Assembly (NCBI RefSeq): GCF_034931305.1
Contig: NZ_JAYGHY010000008.1
Span: 1-64,000, forward strand
Source of the DNA: Cyanobium gracile_A
GTDB taxonomy: Bacteria; Cyanobacteriota; Cyanobacteriia; PCC-6307; Cyanobiaceae
Reading direction: 5' to 3'
Length of the DNA: 64,000 nucleotides
The notes beneath the pieces are model-generated. The model was not told the DNA's origin. It saw nothing but the letters and a program-made list of their open reading frames with translations, and ran no database searches. Positions 9,028 through 17,158 of this stretch are shown here, one piece after another. The position numbers were made by a program, and so were the translations under genes. Positions within the stretch are counted from its first letter, which is position 1. Every line of letters begins with the position of its first letter.

Positions 9028-9201
9028 ATGTCCGCCCCGATGAACTGGAGCAACGACGCGGAAACCAGCCTCAAGGAGATTCCCTTCGTGGTGCGGCCGA
9101 TCATTCGCCGGCGGATCGAGTCCATGGCCCGAGAAGCCGGCCTGGATGGTGTGGATCTGGCCTTCTATGAGCAGGCCAAGGAGCGTTTCGGACGGAAGTG
9201 A
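9028..9201 (+). CDS. PCP_red (protochlorophyllide reductase C-terminal-like) small protein
   Basis: A 57-residue protein, essentially a single PCP_red domain like the one at the C-terminus of the light-independent protochlorophyllide reductase B subunit. The core is LKEIPFVVRPIIRRRIESMA followed by AREAGLDGVDLAFYEQAKERF. Stand-alone versions are common in cyanobacteria; their role is not settled. I start at the ATG at 9028; a second ATG at 9040 is also possible. It lies directly downstream of tRNA-Ala. Confidence 0.82.
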   Translation: MSAPMNWSNDAETSLKEIPFVVRPIIRRRIESMAREAGLDGVDLAFYEQAKERFGRK

Positions 9202-9245
9202 ATCGGCGATGGGGTAAAAGAGGGGGTTGATCAGGGGCCCGCTCG

Positions 9246-9443
9246 ATGTCGCAGTCCAAACGAGAACAGGTTGTCAGTCATCTGCGCTACATCCGACAGG
9301 AGTTGCGTGAGATGCACCAGGGCGTGATGGAAGATGGCCTGCTGCCCGAGGCCGGAGAGGTGCGTGGGGTGATGGCCCAGATGGAGGCCCTGCTGGAGTT
9401 GCTGGAGGGCAAAGGCTCCCGCAAGAAAGACGGCGACGGTTGA
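9246..9443 (+). CDS. Small helical protein, unknown function
   Basis: A 65-residue highly charged protein that should form two amphipathic helices: QVVSHLRYIRQELREMHQGV and VRGVMAQMEALLELLEGK, ending in a basic tail (GSRKKDGDG). No membrane segment. It lies 44 bp after the PCP_red gene on the same strand and upstream of a terminator. I do not recognise the family; the heptad-like Leu spacing suggests a coiled coil. Confidence 0.6.
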   Translation: MSQSKREQVVSHLRYIRQELREMHQGVMEDGLLPEAGEVRGVMAQMEALLELLEGKGSRKKDGDG

Positions 9444-9565
9444 AGCGCGACGTCTGAGATCGGCCACCCCGGGCGTCAAGCCCCCGCAGGGACGCTCCGG
9501 TCAGCGGCTGCCCCCCCTTGCCCGAGCCCGAAGAGCTTGGTTTGCTGGTGTCGTCCCCATCACCC

Positions 9566-9592
9566 GCCCGGGCCTAGGCCTCGGGCTTTTTT
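9566..9592 (+). terminator. Rho-independent terminator
   Basis: GCCCG at 9566-9570 pairs with CGGGC at 9582-9586, with an inner GGCCTAGGCC palindrome, followed by six T. It lies 123 bp after the small helical-protein gene. Confidence 0.8.
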
Positions 9593-9694
9593 ATTGGTAT
9601 CCCCTATCGGTGGGGGGAAAGTGCTGTCAAGGCGCCAGAGATGGTGTAGACCAGAGGTCGCAGGGTTTGGGCCGGGTGATGGGGATCACCGCCA

Positions 9695-10099
9695 GTGGCT
9701 TTTCACCCTTGGGTGCTGAGCCCCCTGCTCCCCCTTCTCAACAGCGGCAGGTTTCCACCATTGCCTCCCCGCTTCCAGCAGACACGATTCCAGCAGCGCA
9801 TCACCCAGTCGGGCAACCTGCTGGAGGCCTGGGCACAGAACCCTTGGCGGCGCCTTTCCCTGCTGCTGATCGTGCTGCTGAGCGGATTCGTGGTCGGCGG
9901 CAGCGTCGGCTCGATCATCGGCGCCCTGTCCCTGTTGGATCCCCTCGGGGCCCTGGTCTGTGTGCTGGCCATTGAGGTGGCGGCCCGTCTGAGAAGACAC
10001 CTGCTGGCCCAGCCCCTGAAACTGCGGCTGCAGGTGCTCGACATGGCCCGCATGGGGCTGCTCTACGGCCTGCTGCTGGATGGCTTCAAGCTGCTCTGA
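9695..10099 (+). CDS. DUF565 / Ycf20-like membrane protein
   Basis: A small membrane protein of the Ycf20 (DUF565) type found in cyanobacteria and plastids; plant relatives are linked to photoprotection, but the bacterial role is unknown. The diagnostic core is NPWRRLSLLLIVLLSGFVVG, a first membrane helix, followed by a second hydrophobic helix (LLDPLGALVCVLAIEVAA) and a Leu-rich C-terminus. The GTG at 9695 gives 134 residues; GTG 9713 and TTG 9761 are alternatives, and the family usually starts only 20-30 residues before NPWRR, so the later starts are more likely. Confidence 0.75.
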   Translation: MAFHPWVLSPLLPLLNSGRFPPLPPRFQQTRFQQRITQSGNLLEAWAQNPWRRLSLLLIVLLSGFVVGGSVGSIIGALSLLDPLGALVCVLAIEVAARLRRHLLAQPLKLRLQVLDMARMGLLYGLLLDGFKLL

Positions 10100-10118
10100 G
10101 TGGTGCCGCTGACGGCGC

Positions 10119-11129
10119 TCAGGTCGCGGCGAGCAGATACAGCAGGGCCATGCGGATCGGGATGCCATTGCGGACCTGCTCCTCCACCAGGCAGCGGTCG
10201 GAATCATCGAGCAGCTCGCCGGCGATCTCCACGCCCCGGTTCACCGGCCCGGGGTGCAGCACCGGCACCCCGTCGCCGCAGAGGGCCAGGCGCCGGTGGC
10301 TGAGGCCGTACTGGCGGTGATAGGTGTCGAGGCTGGTGAGCAGGTGCTGCTGCATCCGCTCCTTCTGCAGGCGCAGGGTCATCACCGCATCGGCCCCGGG
10401 CAGGGCCTGCTCCAGCCGCCGCTCCACCTGCACCCGGCCCCGGACGGCCACCGGATCGGCGGCCTGCCCCGGCGGCGGCGCCAGAACGAAATCGGCGAAG
10501 CAGTCGGGCAGCAGTGTCGGCGGACCGCAGAGCACGACATCGGCGCCACAGGCGGTGAGGGCCCAGAGGTTGGAGCGGGCCACCCGGGAATGGAGCACGT
10601 CGCCGACGATGACGATGCGCCGGCCCCGCAGGCTCTCGGGGGTGGGGGCCTCAGGGGAGAATTGGCGCGCCAGGGTGAACAGATCCAGCAGGCCCTGGCT
10701 GGGGTGGCTGTGCAGGCCATCCCCGGCGTTGAGCACGGACACCCGCTCGCCGCAGCGATCCAGGTCGCGGGCCAGGCTGTGGGGGACACCGGTGCAGCGG
10801 TGGCGCACCACCAGGATGTCGGCCCCCATCGCCACGTAGGTGCGGGCGGTGTCCAGCAGGCTTTCCCCCTTGCTGAGGGAACTGGAGGAGGGGGAAAAGC
10901 TCTGCACCTCGGCCGAGAGCCGTTTGGCCGCCAGCTCGAAGCTCGTGCGCGTGCGGGTGCTGGGCTCGAAGAACAGGCTGGTCATCAGCCGGCCCTGCAG
11001 GGCCGGCAACCGGCGCGCACCGGCCACGGGCAGGGCCCGGAAGCGCTGGGCCAGTTCAAGAACGGTGGCGAAGTCTGCGACCGAGAAGGACGCCAGGTCG
11101 AGCACGTGGCGGTGACTCCAGCCGCTCAA
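10119..11129 (-). CDS. pyrB: Aspartate carbamoyltransferase catalytic subunit
   Basis: A 336-residue enzyme that condenses carbamoyl phosphate and aspartate, the first committed step of pyrimidine synthesis. The carbamoyl-phosphate site FFEPSTRTRTSFE is at about residues 53-65, with the 80s-loop segment SLSKGESLLDTARTY and the HPSQGLLDL motif after it. The start is a TTG at 11129 whose last bases overlap the TGA stop of the upstream glycosylase gene, a sign of coupled translation. No regulatory PyrI or dihydroorotase gene is adjacent. Confidence 0.93.
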   Translation of the reverse strand: MSGWSHRHVLDLASFSVADFATVLELAQRFRALPVAGARRLPALQGRLMTSLFFEPSTRTRTSFELAAKRLSAEVQSFSPSSSSLSKGESLLDTARTYVAMGADILVVRHRCTGVPHSLARDLDRCGERVSVLNAGDGLHSHPSQGLLDLFTLARQFSPEAPTPESLRGRRIVIVGDVLHSRVARSNLWALTACGADVVLCGPPTLLPDCFADFVLAPPPGQAADPVAVRGRVQVERRLEQALPGADAVMTLRLQKERMQQHLLTSLDTYHRQYGLSHRRLALCGDGVPVLHPGPVNRGVEIAGELLDDSDRCLVEEQVRNGIPIRMALLYLLAAT

Positions 11130-11806
11130 GGCGTCCTGCTCCCGTCGAACCCTCCAACCGTAGAGGCCAGCACGGCGAGCAACCCATCGAAGCGGGGGGT
11201 GCGATCGCCCCGGGCCCGCCGGCTGACACTGCGGCTGGCGCGCAGGTACCAGCGCCAGGGCAGCTCCTGACCCTGGGAAACGCCGATCCGTTGCGTCTGC
11301 AGCAGCGCCGCCCGCCCGCCATCCGTTGGCCCCTCCAGCAGCGCCGCCACCTCGGGCGGCCGGGGCGCCAGCCAGAGGCCCGAGGCCGGAGAGGCCACTG
11401 TTCCATCGTGGCCGCGGTCGAGACCGAAACGGCGGGCCAGCAGACCCGGCCCGGCGGCCGTCCGCTCCGGCTCCCCCGGCAGGGCTGCCGCCCGCAGCAG
11501 CACCCCATTGGCCCAGTCGCGCCGGCCGGTGACGACGTTGACGCAGTGATACACCCCGTAGGTGAGATAGACGTAGAAACGGCCGGGCTCGCCGAAGAGC
11601 GTCTCGTTGCTGGGGCTGCGGCGGCGGTGGCCATGGCAGGCCGGCTCCGACTGGCAGTAGGCCTCGGTTTCCACGATCAAGCCCGCCAGCAGCACCCCAT
11701 CGGCCTGGCGCTTCAGCAGCAGGCAGCCAAGCAGCTCGGGGGCCACCACCTCGGCCGGACGGGCAAAAAAGGACGGGGGAAGGGGGGCGGCCTCTCGGTC
11801 GTTCAC
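11126..11806 (-). CDS. mpg: 3-methyladenine DNA glycosylase (AAG/MPG family)
   Basis: A 226-residue base-excision repair glycosylase that removes alkylated purines. Family motifs are present: PAEVVAPELLGCLL, the catalytic-glutamate segment IVETEAY, then GRFYVYLTYGVYHCVNVV and LLRAAALP. The start is a GTG at 11806; the longer frame to 12070 is antisense to the next small gene. Its stop overlaps the pyrB start. The family typically has about 190-210 residues, so length is slightly long because of a C-terminal tail. Confidence 0.9.
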   Translation of the reverse strand: MNDREAAPLPPSFFARPAEVVAPELLGCLLLKRQADGVLLAGLIVETEAYCQSEPACHGHRRRSPSNETLFGEPGRFYVYLTYGVYHCVNVVTGRRDWANGVLLRAAALPGEPERTAAGPGLLARRFGLDRGHDGTVASPASGLWLAPRPPEVAALLEGPTDGGRAALLQTQRIGVSQGQELPWRWYLRASRSVSRRARGDRTPRFDGLLAVLASTVGGFDGSRTP

Positions 11807-11935
11807 GGGCGGCGGCGCTGGGGAATGGTGCGGGGAAGCGGACCGCGGTCCCCCCCGCCGCGCCGGGGGGGCAGGGCGGGGCCACAGTGGGAGCAGCCCT
11901 GAATCGACAGGGGCCCGCCGATCAACTCCCCCTCC

Positions 11936-12073
11936 ATGGAAACCGCCAGCTTCAACCTCGGCACCGTCCTGCTGGCCGTCAGCGGCCTGTTCGTGCTGAC
12001 CACCCTGTTCTTCGGCACCAAGGGCGGCTACTACGACACCGACGACTACGACGGCAACGGCACCGCCCACTGA
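11936..12073 (+). CDS. 45-residue single-helix membrane protein, possibly NdhP-like
   Basis: A 45-residue protein with one membrane helix (NLGTVLLAVSGLFVLTTLFF) and a conserved-looking polar tail, GTKGGYYDTDDYDGNGTAH. The size, the single helix followed by a GGYYD segment and the GTAH ending resemble the small NdhP subunit of the cyanobacterial photosynthetic NDH-1 complex as I remember it; this is a resemblance, not a confirmed assignment. The alternative is another small thylakoid subunit. It lies alone between mpg (divergent) and a convergent DUF6679 gene. Confidence 0.65.
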   Translation: METASFNLGTVLLAVSGLFVLTTLFFGTKGGYYDTDDYDGNGTAH

Positions 12074-12093
12074 CCTGAGCTGGCACCCGCGCC

Positions 12094-12390
12094 TCAGGGA
12101 CGGCCCAGCCGTTCGGCCTCGGGGCAGTCGCCGGTGGTGGGCAGGTCGTCGGCATCGGCGGAGAGGCTCACCGAGGCCAGCCGGGTGCTGACGGCCCCGA
12201 TCGAGGCGAGGCGCACGCTCTCCTCCCAGCTGTGGCGCTCGTCGCCGTCTTCCTCGTCGAAGCGGAGGGTGACCAGATCGCCCTCGATCTCCACCACCAG
12301 GGCCCGCTCGATCCAGCGCTGCTGGTCGAGCAGGTAGACCCAGACCGGCCGCTGTTCGAGGCGAAATCGGTCGAGCTTGCGATGCAGCAT
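12094..12390 (-). CDS. DUF6679-type conserved cyanobacterial protein
   Basis: A 98-residue soluble protein. The N-terminal half MLHRKLDRFRLEQRPVWVYL followed by DQQRWIERALVVEIEGDLVT and WEESVRLASIGAVSTRLASV looks like the cyanobacterial family now called DUF6679; predicted beta strands suggest a small barrel. Function is unknown. I start at the ATG at 12390 since homologues begin MLHRK; the frame is open to 12489 but that part is antisense to the creatininase gene's promoter and start. It is divergent from the creatininase gene, 49 bp apart. Confidence 0.75.
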   Translation of the reverse strand: MLHRKLDRFRLEQRPVWVYLLDQQRWIERALVVEIEGDLVTLRFDEEDGDERHSWEESVRLASIGAVSTRLASVSLSADADDLPTTGDCPEAERLGRP

Positions 12391-12439
12391 CGTGACGCCG
12401 CGGATAGGGTCGATCCTAGGCAGCACGGCGCAGGCCGCC

Positions 12440-13279
12440 ATGTTCACCATGACCCGATCGATGCCCAGCACCGCCCCAGGCCCCAGCACGGTTCCGGGCC
12501 CCGTGGCCGGCAGCGAGGAGATCCGGCTGCAGCTGCGCAGCTGGCCCGAGGTGGAGGCCTACCTGGCCCACTGCCGCGGGGTGATCGTGCCCCTGGGCTC
12601 CACCGAGCAGCACGGTCCCACCGGCGCCATCGGCACCGACGCCCTCACCGCCGAAGCGGTGGCCCTGGAGGTGGGACGTCGCACCGGCGTGCTGGTGACG
12701 CCCGCGCAAGCCTTCGGCATGGCCGAGCACCATCTGGGCTTCGCCGGCACCATCAGCCTGCAGCCCTCCACCCTGCTGGCCGTGCTCCATGACGTGGTGC
12801 TCTCGCTGGCGCGCCACGGCTTCGAGCGCATCTACGTGATCAACGGCCACGGCGGCAACATCGCCACCGCCCGGGCCGCCTTCGCCCAGGCCTACGGCAC
12901 CGCCGCGGCCCGGGGCCTGCCGGGGGCCGAGCGGCTGCGCTGCCGTCTGGCCAACTGGTTCACCGCCGGCCCGGTGATGCGGGAGGCCCGCGATCGCTAT
13001 GGCGAGCGGGAGGGGCACCATGCCACCCCCAGCGAGATCGCCCTCACCCTGCACCTGGAGCCGAGCCTCACGGCCAAGCAGCGGCCCCTGCCCGAGGCAG
13101 CGCCGGCCGGGCCGATCCACGGCCCCGAGGACTTCCGCCGCCGCCATCCCGATGGCCGCATGGGCTCCGACCCCTTCCTGGCCACGGCCGACGACGGAGC
13201 CCGCTTCCTGGAGCTGGCGGCCACAGCCCTGAGCGAGGACCTGGCCGCCTTCCTGGGGCCGGAAGGGGACGCCGGTTAA
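12440..13279 (+). CDS. Creatininase family amidohydrolase
   Basis: A 279-residue metal-dependent hydrolase of the creatininase/FAPy-deformylase fold. Metal-binding motifs are intact: IVPLGSTEQHGPTGAIGTD near the N-terminus, the FGMAEHHLGFAGTISL segment and VINGHGGN in the middle, and a Glu/His stretch (EREGHHATPSE) further on. Cyanobacterial members are not creatinine enzymes as far as known and the substrate here is undefined. ATGs at 12440, 12449 and 12461 are all possible starts. gatC follows after 27 bp on the same strand. Confidence 0.85.
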   Translation: MFTMTRSMPSTAPGPSTVPGPVAGSEEIRLQLRSWPEVEAYLAHCRGVIVPLGSTEQHGPTGAIGTDALTAEAVALEVGRRTGVLVTPAQAFGMAEHHLGFAGTISLQPSTLLAVLHDVVLSLARHGFERIYVINGHGGNIATARAAFAQAYGTAAARGLPGAERLRCRLANWFTAGPVMREARDRYGEREGHHATPSEIALTLHLEPSLTAKQRPLPEAAPAGPIHGPEDFRRRHPDGRMGSDPFLATADDGARFLELAATALSEDLAAFLGPEGDAG

Positions 13280-13306
13280 GTTCGGGTTCGGATGTGTGGA
13301 TGGACG

Positions 13307-13600
13307 ATGGGTCGGATCTCAGAAGAGGACGTGCGCAAGGTGGCCCAGCTGGCCCGCCTGGCCCTTCCTGAAGAACGCATCGCCACCTACACCGGCCAGC
13401 TCGAGCGGATCCTCGACTACGTCGCCCATCTGGAGCAGGTGGACACCGAAGGGGTGCCCCCCACCACCCGGGCCGTGGAGGTGGTGAACGTGACCCGCCC
13501 CGACGCGGTGGACCCCACGCCGGTGCGGGAGGAACTGCTCTCGCTGGCTCCCCAGCGCGAGGGGGATTTCTTCCGGGTGCCCCGGATCCTTGCGGACTGA
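13307..13600 (+). CDS. gatC: Aspartyl/glutamyl-tRNA amidotransferase subunit C
   Basis: A 97-residue subunit of GatCAB, which converts Glu-tRNA-Gln and Asp-tRNA-Asn to the amidated forms. The family features are clear: VRKVAQLARLALPEERIATY, then the ILDYVAHLEQVDTEGVPPTT segment and the conserved tail LAPQREGDFFRVPRIL. I use the ATG at 13307 (MGRISEEDV), matching the usual start; an in-frame ATG at 13292 would add five residues. gatA and gatB are not adjacent. Confidence 0.93.
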   Translation: MGRISEEDVRKVAQLARLALPEERIATYTGQLERILDYVAHLEQVDTEGVPPTTRAVEVVNVTRPDAVDPTPVREELLSLAPQREGDFFRVPRILAD

Positions 13601-13627
13601 AGCGCCGGCAAGGAGCCCAATGGGCGT

Positions 13628-14647
13628 TCAGCGCACTGGTGAGATGGCGGTGCGGTGCAACAGCTCCAGCACCCGCCGGCGGGCATGGCGGGTGGGCATC
13701 AGCCGGACGATCGGCCGCAGGCGGCTGCGGCGCTTCTTGTGGGAGCGCACCCCCAGGAAGATGTCGTAGAGGAAGTTGAGGCTGTCGGTGCGGCTCTCGA
13801 ACAATCCCAGCCGTTGGGGTGAACCCTTGGCATCGAGAATCGGCTTGGTGGCGAGATAGGCGGGCTGGTATTCAAACCAGGGGATCGACGGCCAGAGGTG
13901 GTGAATCAGGTGATAGTTCTGCCCCATGATCAGCCAGTTCATCAGTCTGCTCGGGTAGACGCGGGCGTTGTGCCAGCGGTTGCGGGACTGGAAGGGGCGG
14001 TGGGGCAGGTAGTCGAAGAACAGGCCGAGGGTGACCCCCACCATCAGGGCCGGGGCGAACCAGCAGTTGAACACAAAGGGCAGGAAGTTGTGCTGGGCGG
14101 CCGCCACCACGATCAGCACAAAGATGGTGCGGGCCAGCACCCACTCGAACAGCTCGTTGTGGCGCCAGAGGCGATGGCGGAAGAAGAAGACTTCGTGATA
14201 GAAGAATCTCGGCGCGATCAACCACAGGGGCCCGAAGGTGCTGACGATGTGGTCGGGGTCGAGCTTGGGATCGTTGACGTGGGCATGGTGCTGCAGGTGC
14301 ACCCGCGTGAACACCGGGAAGCTGAAGCCCAACAGCAGGGCAGCGCCGTGGCCCATCACCGCATTCCAGAAGCGGTGGGGGTGGGCGGCGTTGTGGCAGG
14401 CGTCGTGGATGACGGTGCCCTCGAGATGCAGGGCCAGGAAGCCCAGGGCCAGCAGGGGCGGCAGGGGCCAGCCCGCCACGAACCAACCCCAGATCGTCAG
14501 GGCCGCCAGGCCATAGCCGGCCAGAAACAGGCCCACCGTGGGGTTCCAGGCGGCGGGGGGATCGAGGTACTCCCGCGGAACGCTGCGCCGCGGCACGGCT
14601 GTGGTCGCGGCCACGGCGGCGGACGAGGGTGCCAGCGTGTCGGTCAT
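13628..14647 (-). CDS. crtR: Beta-carotene hydroxylase
   Basis: A 339-residue di-iron membrane enzyme of the fatty-acid-desaturase fold that hydroxylates beta-carotene rings to make zeaxanthin. Three histidine boxes are in place: HDACH at 81-85, HLQHH at 117-121 and HLIHH at 246-250, with hydrophobic segments at about 37-60, 64-80, 100-115 and 175-215. The extended C-terminus (SHKKRRSRLRPIVRLMPT) is basic. It converges on gatC with a 27-bp gap, a neighbourhood common in Synechococcus. Confidence 0.94.
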   Translation of the reverse strand: MTDTLAPSSAAVAATTAVPRRSVPREYLDPPAAWNPTVGLFLAGYGLAALTIWGWFVAGWPLPPLLALGFLALHLEGTVIHDACHNAAHPHRFWNAVMGHGAALLLGFSFPVFTRVHLQHHAHVNDPKLDPDHIVSTFGPLWLIAPRFFYHEVFFFRHRLWRHNELFEWVLARTIFVLIVVAAAQHNFLPFVFNCWFAPALMVGVTLGLFFDYLPHRPFQSRNRWHNARVYPSRLMNWLIMGQNYHLIHHLWPSIPWFEYQPAYLATKPILDAKGSPQRLGLFESRTDSLNFLYDIFLGVRSHKKRRSRLRPIVRLMPTRHARRRVLELLHRTAISPVR

Positions 14648-14732
14648 GGCCTGGGCCAGGTCTGGAATCCCAAAGGAGGACCCAGATTACGGAAGACGCC
14701 CCGTCGGCGCGATAGGAGCGGAGAAGGAGGCG

Positions 14733-16283
14733 TCACGGCTGCTTGGGGCCGATGGGCAGGGTGCGGAGATTGGCGGTGACATCCACCAGGGGGAACTCCA
14801 TGTCGCCCCAGCCATCGGGGGGCAGCAGCGACGGGGCGCTCGGGCCCGGGGCCACGGCGGCGCCGGCGGCAAAGGCGCCGTCGGTCCAGGCCAGCAGGAG
14901 CCCCCGCAGGGCGCCGCCCCCCTCCTCGTAGGAGGAGCGCAGGTTGAAGTGGTCGCCATCCTTGGCCAGCACCAGCCGGTGGCCGCCGCCGACGTTGCGC
15001 GCCTCCAGGGCCATCGGCCGGAGCGCTTCCGGCCCCGAGGGCACCACCCAGTCGCGGCTGCCGCTGACCACCAGGGCCCGCGCGGTCATGGTGCGGGCTG
15101 AGCCCTGGTCGAACAGCAGCGACATCGGCGGGCTGACCGCCACCACCGCCTTGACGCGGGGATCGGCCAGACCGGCCTGGTCGGCGGAGGTGATGAAACT
15201 GCACTGCAGCACCCAGCTGATGTTGCGTTCCGGGTTGGTGACGTCCTTGCAGAAGCGGTTGAGCAGGGCCGCGCTGGGACGGGCCCCGGCCAGCTGCAGC
15301 ACCGTGGTGGCGCCATAGGACTGGCCCATCGCCACGACGTTGTCGGTGCGCAGGCCCGCCGGCAACGCCAGGCTGCCCGCCGCGGCCGCGTCGATCACAG
15401 AGGTCACGTCCATGGGCCGCAACTTGAGGTCGTCCGGGCTGGGGGGCGGCATCTTGCCGGAGAGCATGGCCTGCTGCTGCGAGCGGTCGCTGCCGGGGTG
15501 GCGGGGCAGCAGCACCGTGTAGCCATGGCTGGCCAGGTGCCGGCCCCAGCCCTCAAAGCTTTCGGGGTCGTCCCAGAGGCCATGGGAGATGACCACCAGC
15601 CGGCCGTTGGCGCCGCTCTCGGGCTGGATCGTGACCACCTGCAGGGGTTTGGGGCGGTGCTGGACGGGGATCGCCAGCTCCTGGCGCTTCACCGCCAGCG
15701 GCCCCGCCTGGCTCAGGTCCGGGTTGATCGCGGCGGCGGGCAGGGACGTCACCAGGGAGTTGCCCAGACGTTGCTGCCTGGTGACGCGATCAATGGCGAG
15801 GACCACCCGCTGCAGATCCACCGAGGCGCTCTTGCCGGGCATGGCTTCAAGCACGTCCAGCAGGTTGAGGCTCCCCTTCGCCTGGCTGGCGGCCAGCGAA
15901 GCGGCCAGCCCCTGGCTGTCGATCGGCTGGGTCACCCCCTCCACCAGCACCACCGACGAGAGCAGCAGCAGCACCTGGTTGACCAGGGGAGAGCCCACAG
16001 ACTGCTCGGCAAACGCCTTGATCGGCAGGGGCAGGGGGGTCTGGAACGCCTCGACCAGCCTCTGGCCGATCGCCCCATCGGTGGCCCGGTCGAGCTCGGC
16101 AAGATCGCTGTCGCCGGAGAGCAGTTTGCTCTGATCACGGAGCTCGCTGAGCTGGATCGTGAACGGGGTATCGATCAGGGGAAGGATCATCTGGATCTGC
16201 TCCAGCGCCTGGCCAGGCGCCCCCGCCAGCAGCGACCCCGCGCCCAGGAGCAGCGCCGTGAGCTGGCGGAGTGGGCTCGTCAT
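14733..16283 (-). CDS. DUF1400 / alpha-beta hydrolase fusion, exported
   Basis: A 516-residue protein typical of cyanobacteria. An export signal (residues 1-26, cut near GQALEQ) is followed by the DUF1400 domain (about 27-170), which binds no known ligand, and then an alpha/beta hydrolase domain with HGLWDD at 234-239 as the oxyanion strand, the nucleophile elbow GQSYGA (Ser322) and a C-terminal GDHFNL that should carry the catalytic His. Relatives are annotated as dienelactone hydrolases or lipases without proof. The start at 16283 is chosen because the longer frame crosses the tRNA-Leu gene. Confidence 0.85.
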   Translation of the reverse strand: MTSPLRQLTALLLGAGSLLAGAPGQALEQIQMILPLIDTPFTIQLSELRDQSKLLSGDSDLAELDRATDGAIGQRLVEAFQTPLPLPIKAFAEQSVGSPLVNQVLLLLSSVVLVEGVTQPIDSQGLAASLAASQAKGSLNLLDVLEAMPGKSASVDLQRVVLAIDRVTRQQRLGNSLVTSLPAAAINPDLSQAGPLAVKRQELAIPVQHRPKPLQVVTIQPESGANGRLVVISHGLWDDPESFEGWGRHLASHGYTVLLPRHPGSDRSQQQAMLSGKMPPPSPDDLKLRPMDVTSVIDAAAAGSLALPAGLRTDNVVAMGQSYGATTVLQLAGARPSAALLNRFCKDVTNPERNISWVLQCSFITSADQAGLADPRVKAVVAVSPPMSLLFDQGSARTMTARALVVSGSRDWVVPSGPEALRPMALEARNVGGGHRLVLAKDGDHFNLRSSYEEGGGALRGLLLAWTDGAFAAGAAVAPGPSAPSLLPPDGWGDMEFPLVDVTANLRTLPIGPKQP

Positions 16284-16360
16284 GCTTCGGTTCCTGATGG
16301 TGGGCAGCGTAGGTGTGCCACCCAAACGACACCCCTGGGCTGGCCTGGATCGCTCATCGA

Positions 16361-16442
<82 letters not shown>

Positions 16443-16509
16443 GCTGAGCAACTCTAAGCAGCAGCGCCGTTGCCATCTGCACGAAGCAGCCCCAGCGTCA
16501 CCGCCCAGA

Positions 16510-17133
16510 ATGGGCCGAGACGTTGTCCTGGCCATGCTTGCCACCCTTGGAGGCTCCCTGGCCCTGCTGCTCGGTCTGCTGCTGCTGCTGCTGCCCCTGC
16601 TGGCCTCCGAACTGAGTCGGGCCCGGGACTCGGTCTGGGGGGCGGTGGTGCTGCTGCTGGGCCTGGTGCTCGTCACCAGCGCCGAGCGGCTCACGGGCGC
16701 GCCGATGCTGGCGGTGCTGTGCGGCGGCCTGCTGATCGGCCGGCTCGGCGTGGAAGTGGGCCAGGGCCGCTGGCGGCTGCTGAGCGAGGAGGAACGGCAG
16801 CGGCTGTGGTCGGTGGAGCGCTGGCAGACCAGCCTGAGCCAGATCGGCGCCTCCTTCGGCCGCCTGCTGCAACTGGCCAGCGGCGTGGTGGGTGGGCTGG
16901 GGTCGTGGCTGGCGGAACGGCGCGCGGCCCGCCCCGCCAGCACCAAGAAGTGGGTGCGGCCCGAGCCGGAAGCGGCGCCGGCAGAGAGGCAGACGCCTGA
17001 GGTCCCGGAGGACGCTCCCCCTGTGGTCAGCAGCTTCGAGGAGATCGATGCCCTGCTGGAGCAGGCGCTGCCGGAAGCCCCGCCCGAGCCCGCGACAGCG
17101 GAGCCGGGGGAGGGTCTCGGCGAGGCGGGATAA
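16510..17133 (+). CDS. Ycf66 family membrane protein
   Basis: A 207-residue protein. Two to three N-terminal membrane helices (about residues 7-31, 42-58 and 65-80) carry the Ycf66 pattern: LLLPLLASELSRARDSVWGA and LVLVTSAERLTGAPML. The rest is a soluble, Glu- and Pro-rich tail (from about 120) ending in an acidic segment, FEEIDALLEQALPEAP. Ycf66 is shared by cyanobacteria and plastids and has no established role. The start ATG at 16510 lies 68 bp from tRNA-Leu, and ileS begins 25 bp after its stop. Confidence 0.85.
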   Translation: MGRDVVLAMLATLGGSLALLLGLLLLLLPLLASELSRARDSVWGAVVLLLGLVLVTSAERLTGAPMLAVLCGGLLIGRLGVEVGQGRWRLLSEEERQRLWSVERWQTSLSQIGASFGRLLQLASGVVGGLGSWLAERRAARPASTKKWVRPEPEAAPAERQTPEVPEDAPPVVSSFEEIDALLEQALPEAPPEPATAEPGEGLGEAG

Positions 17134-17158
17134 TCCAGCCTTCTCGCGCCCCGGCGAC

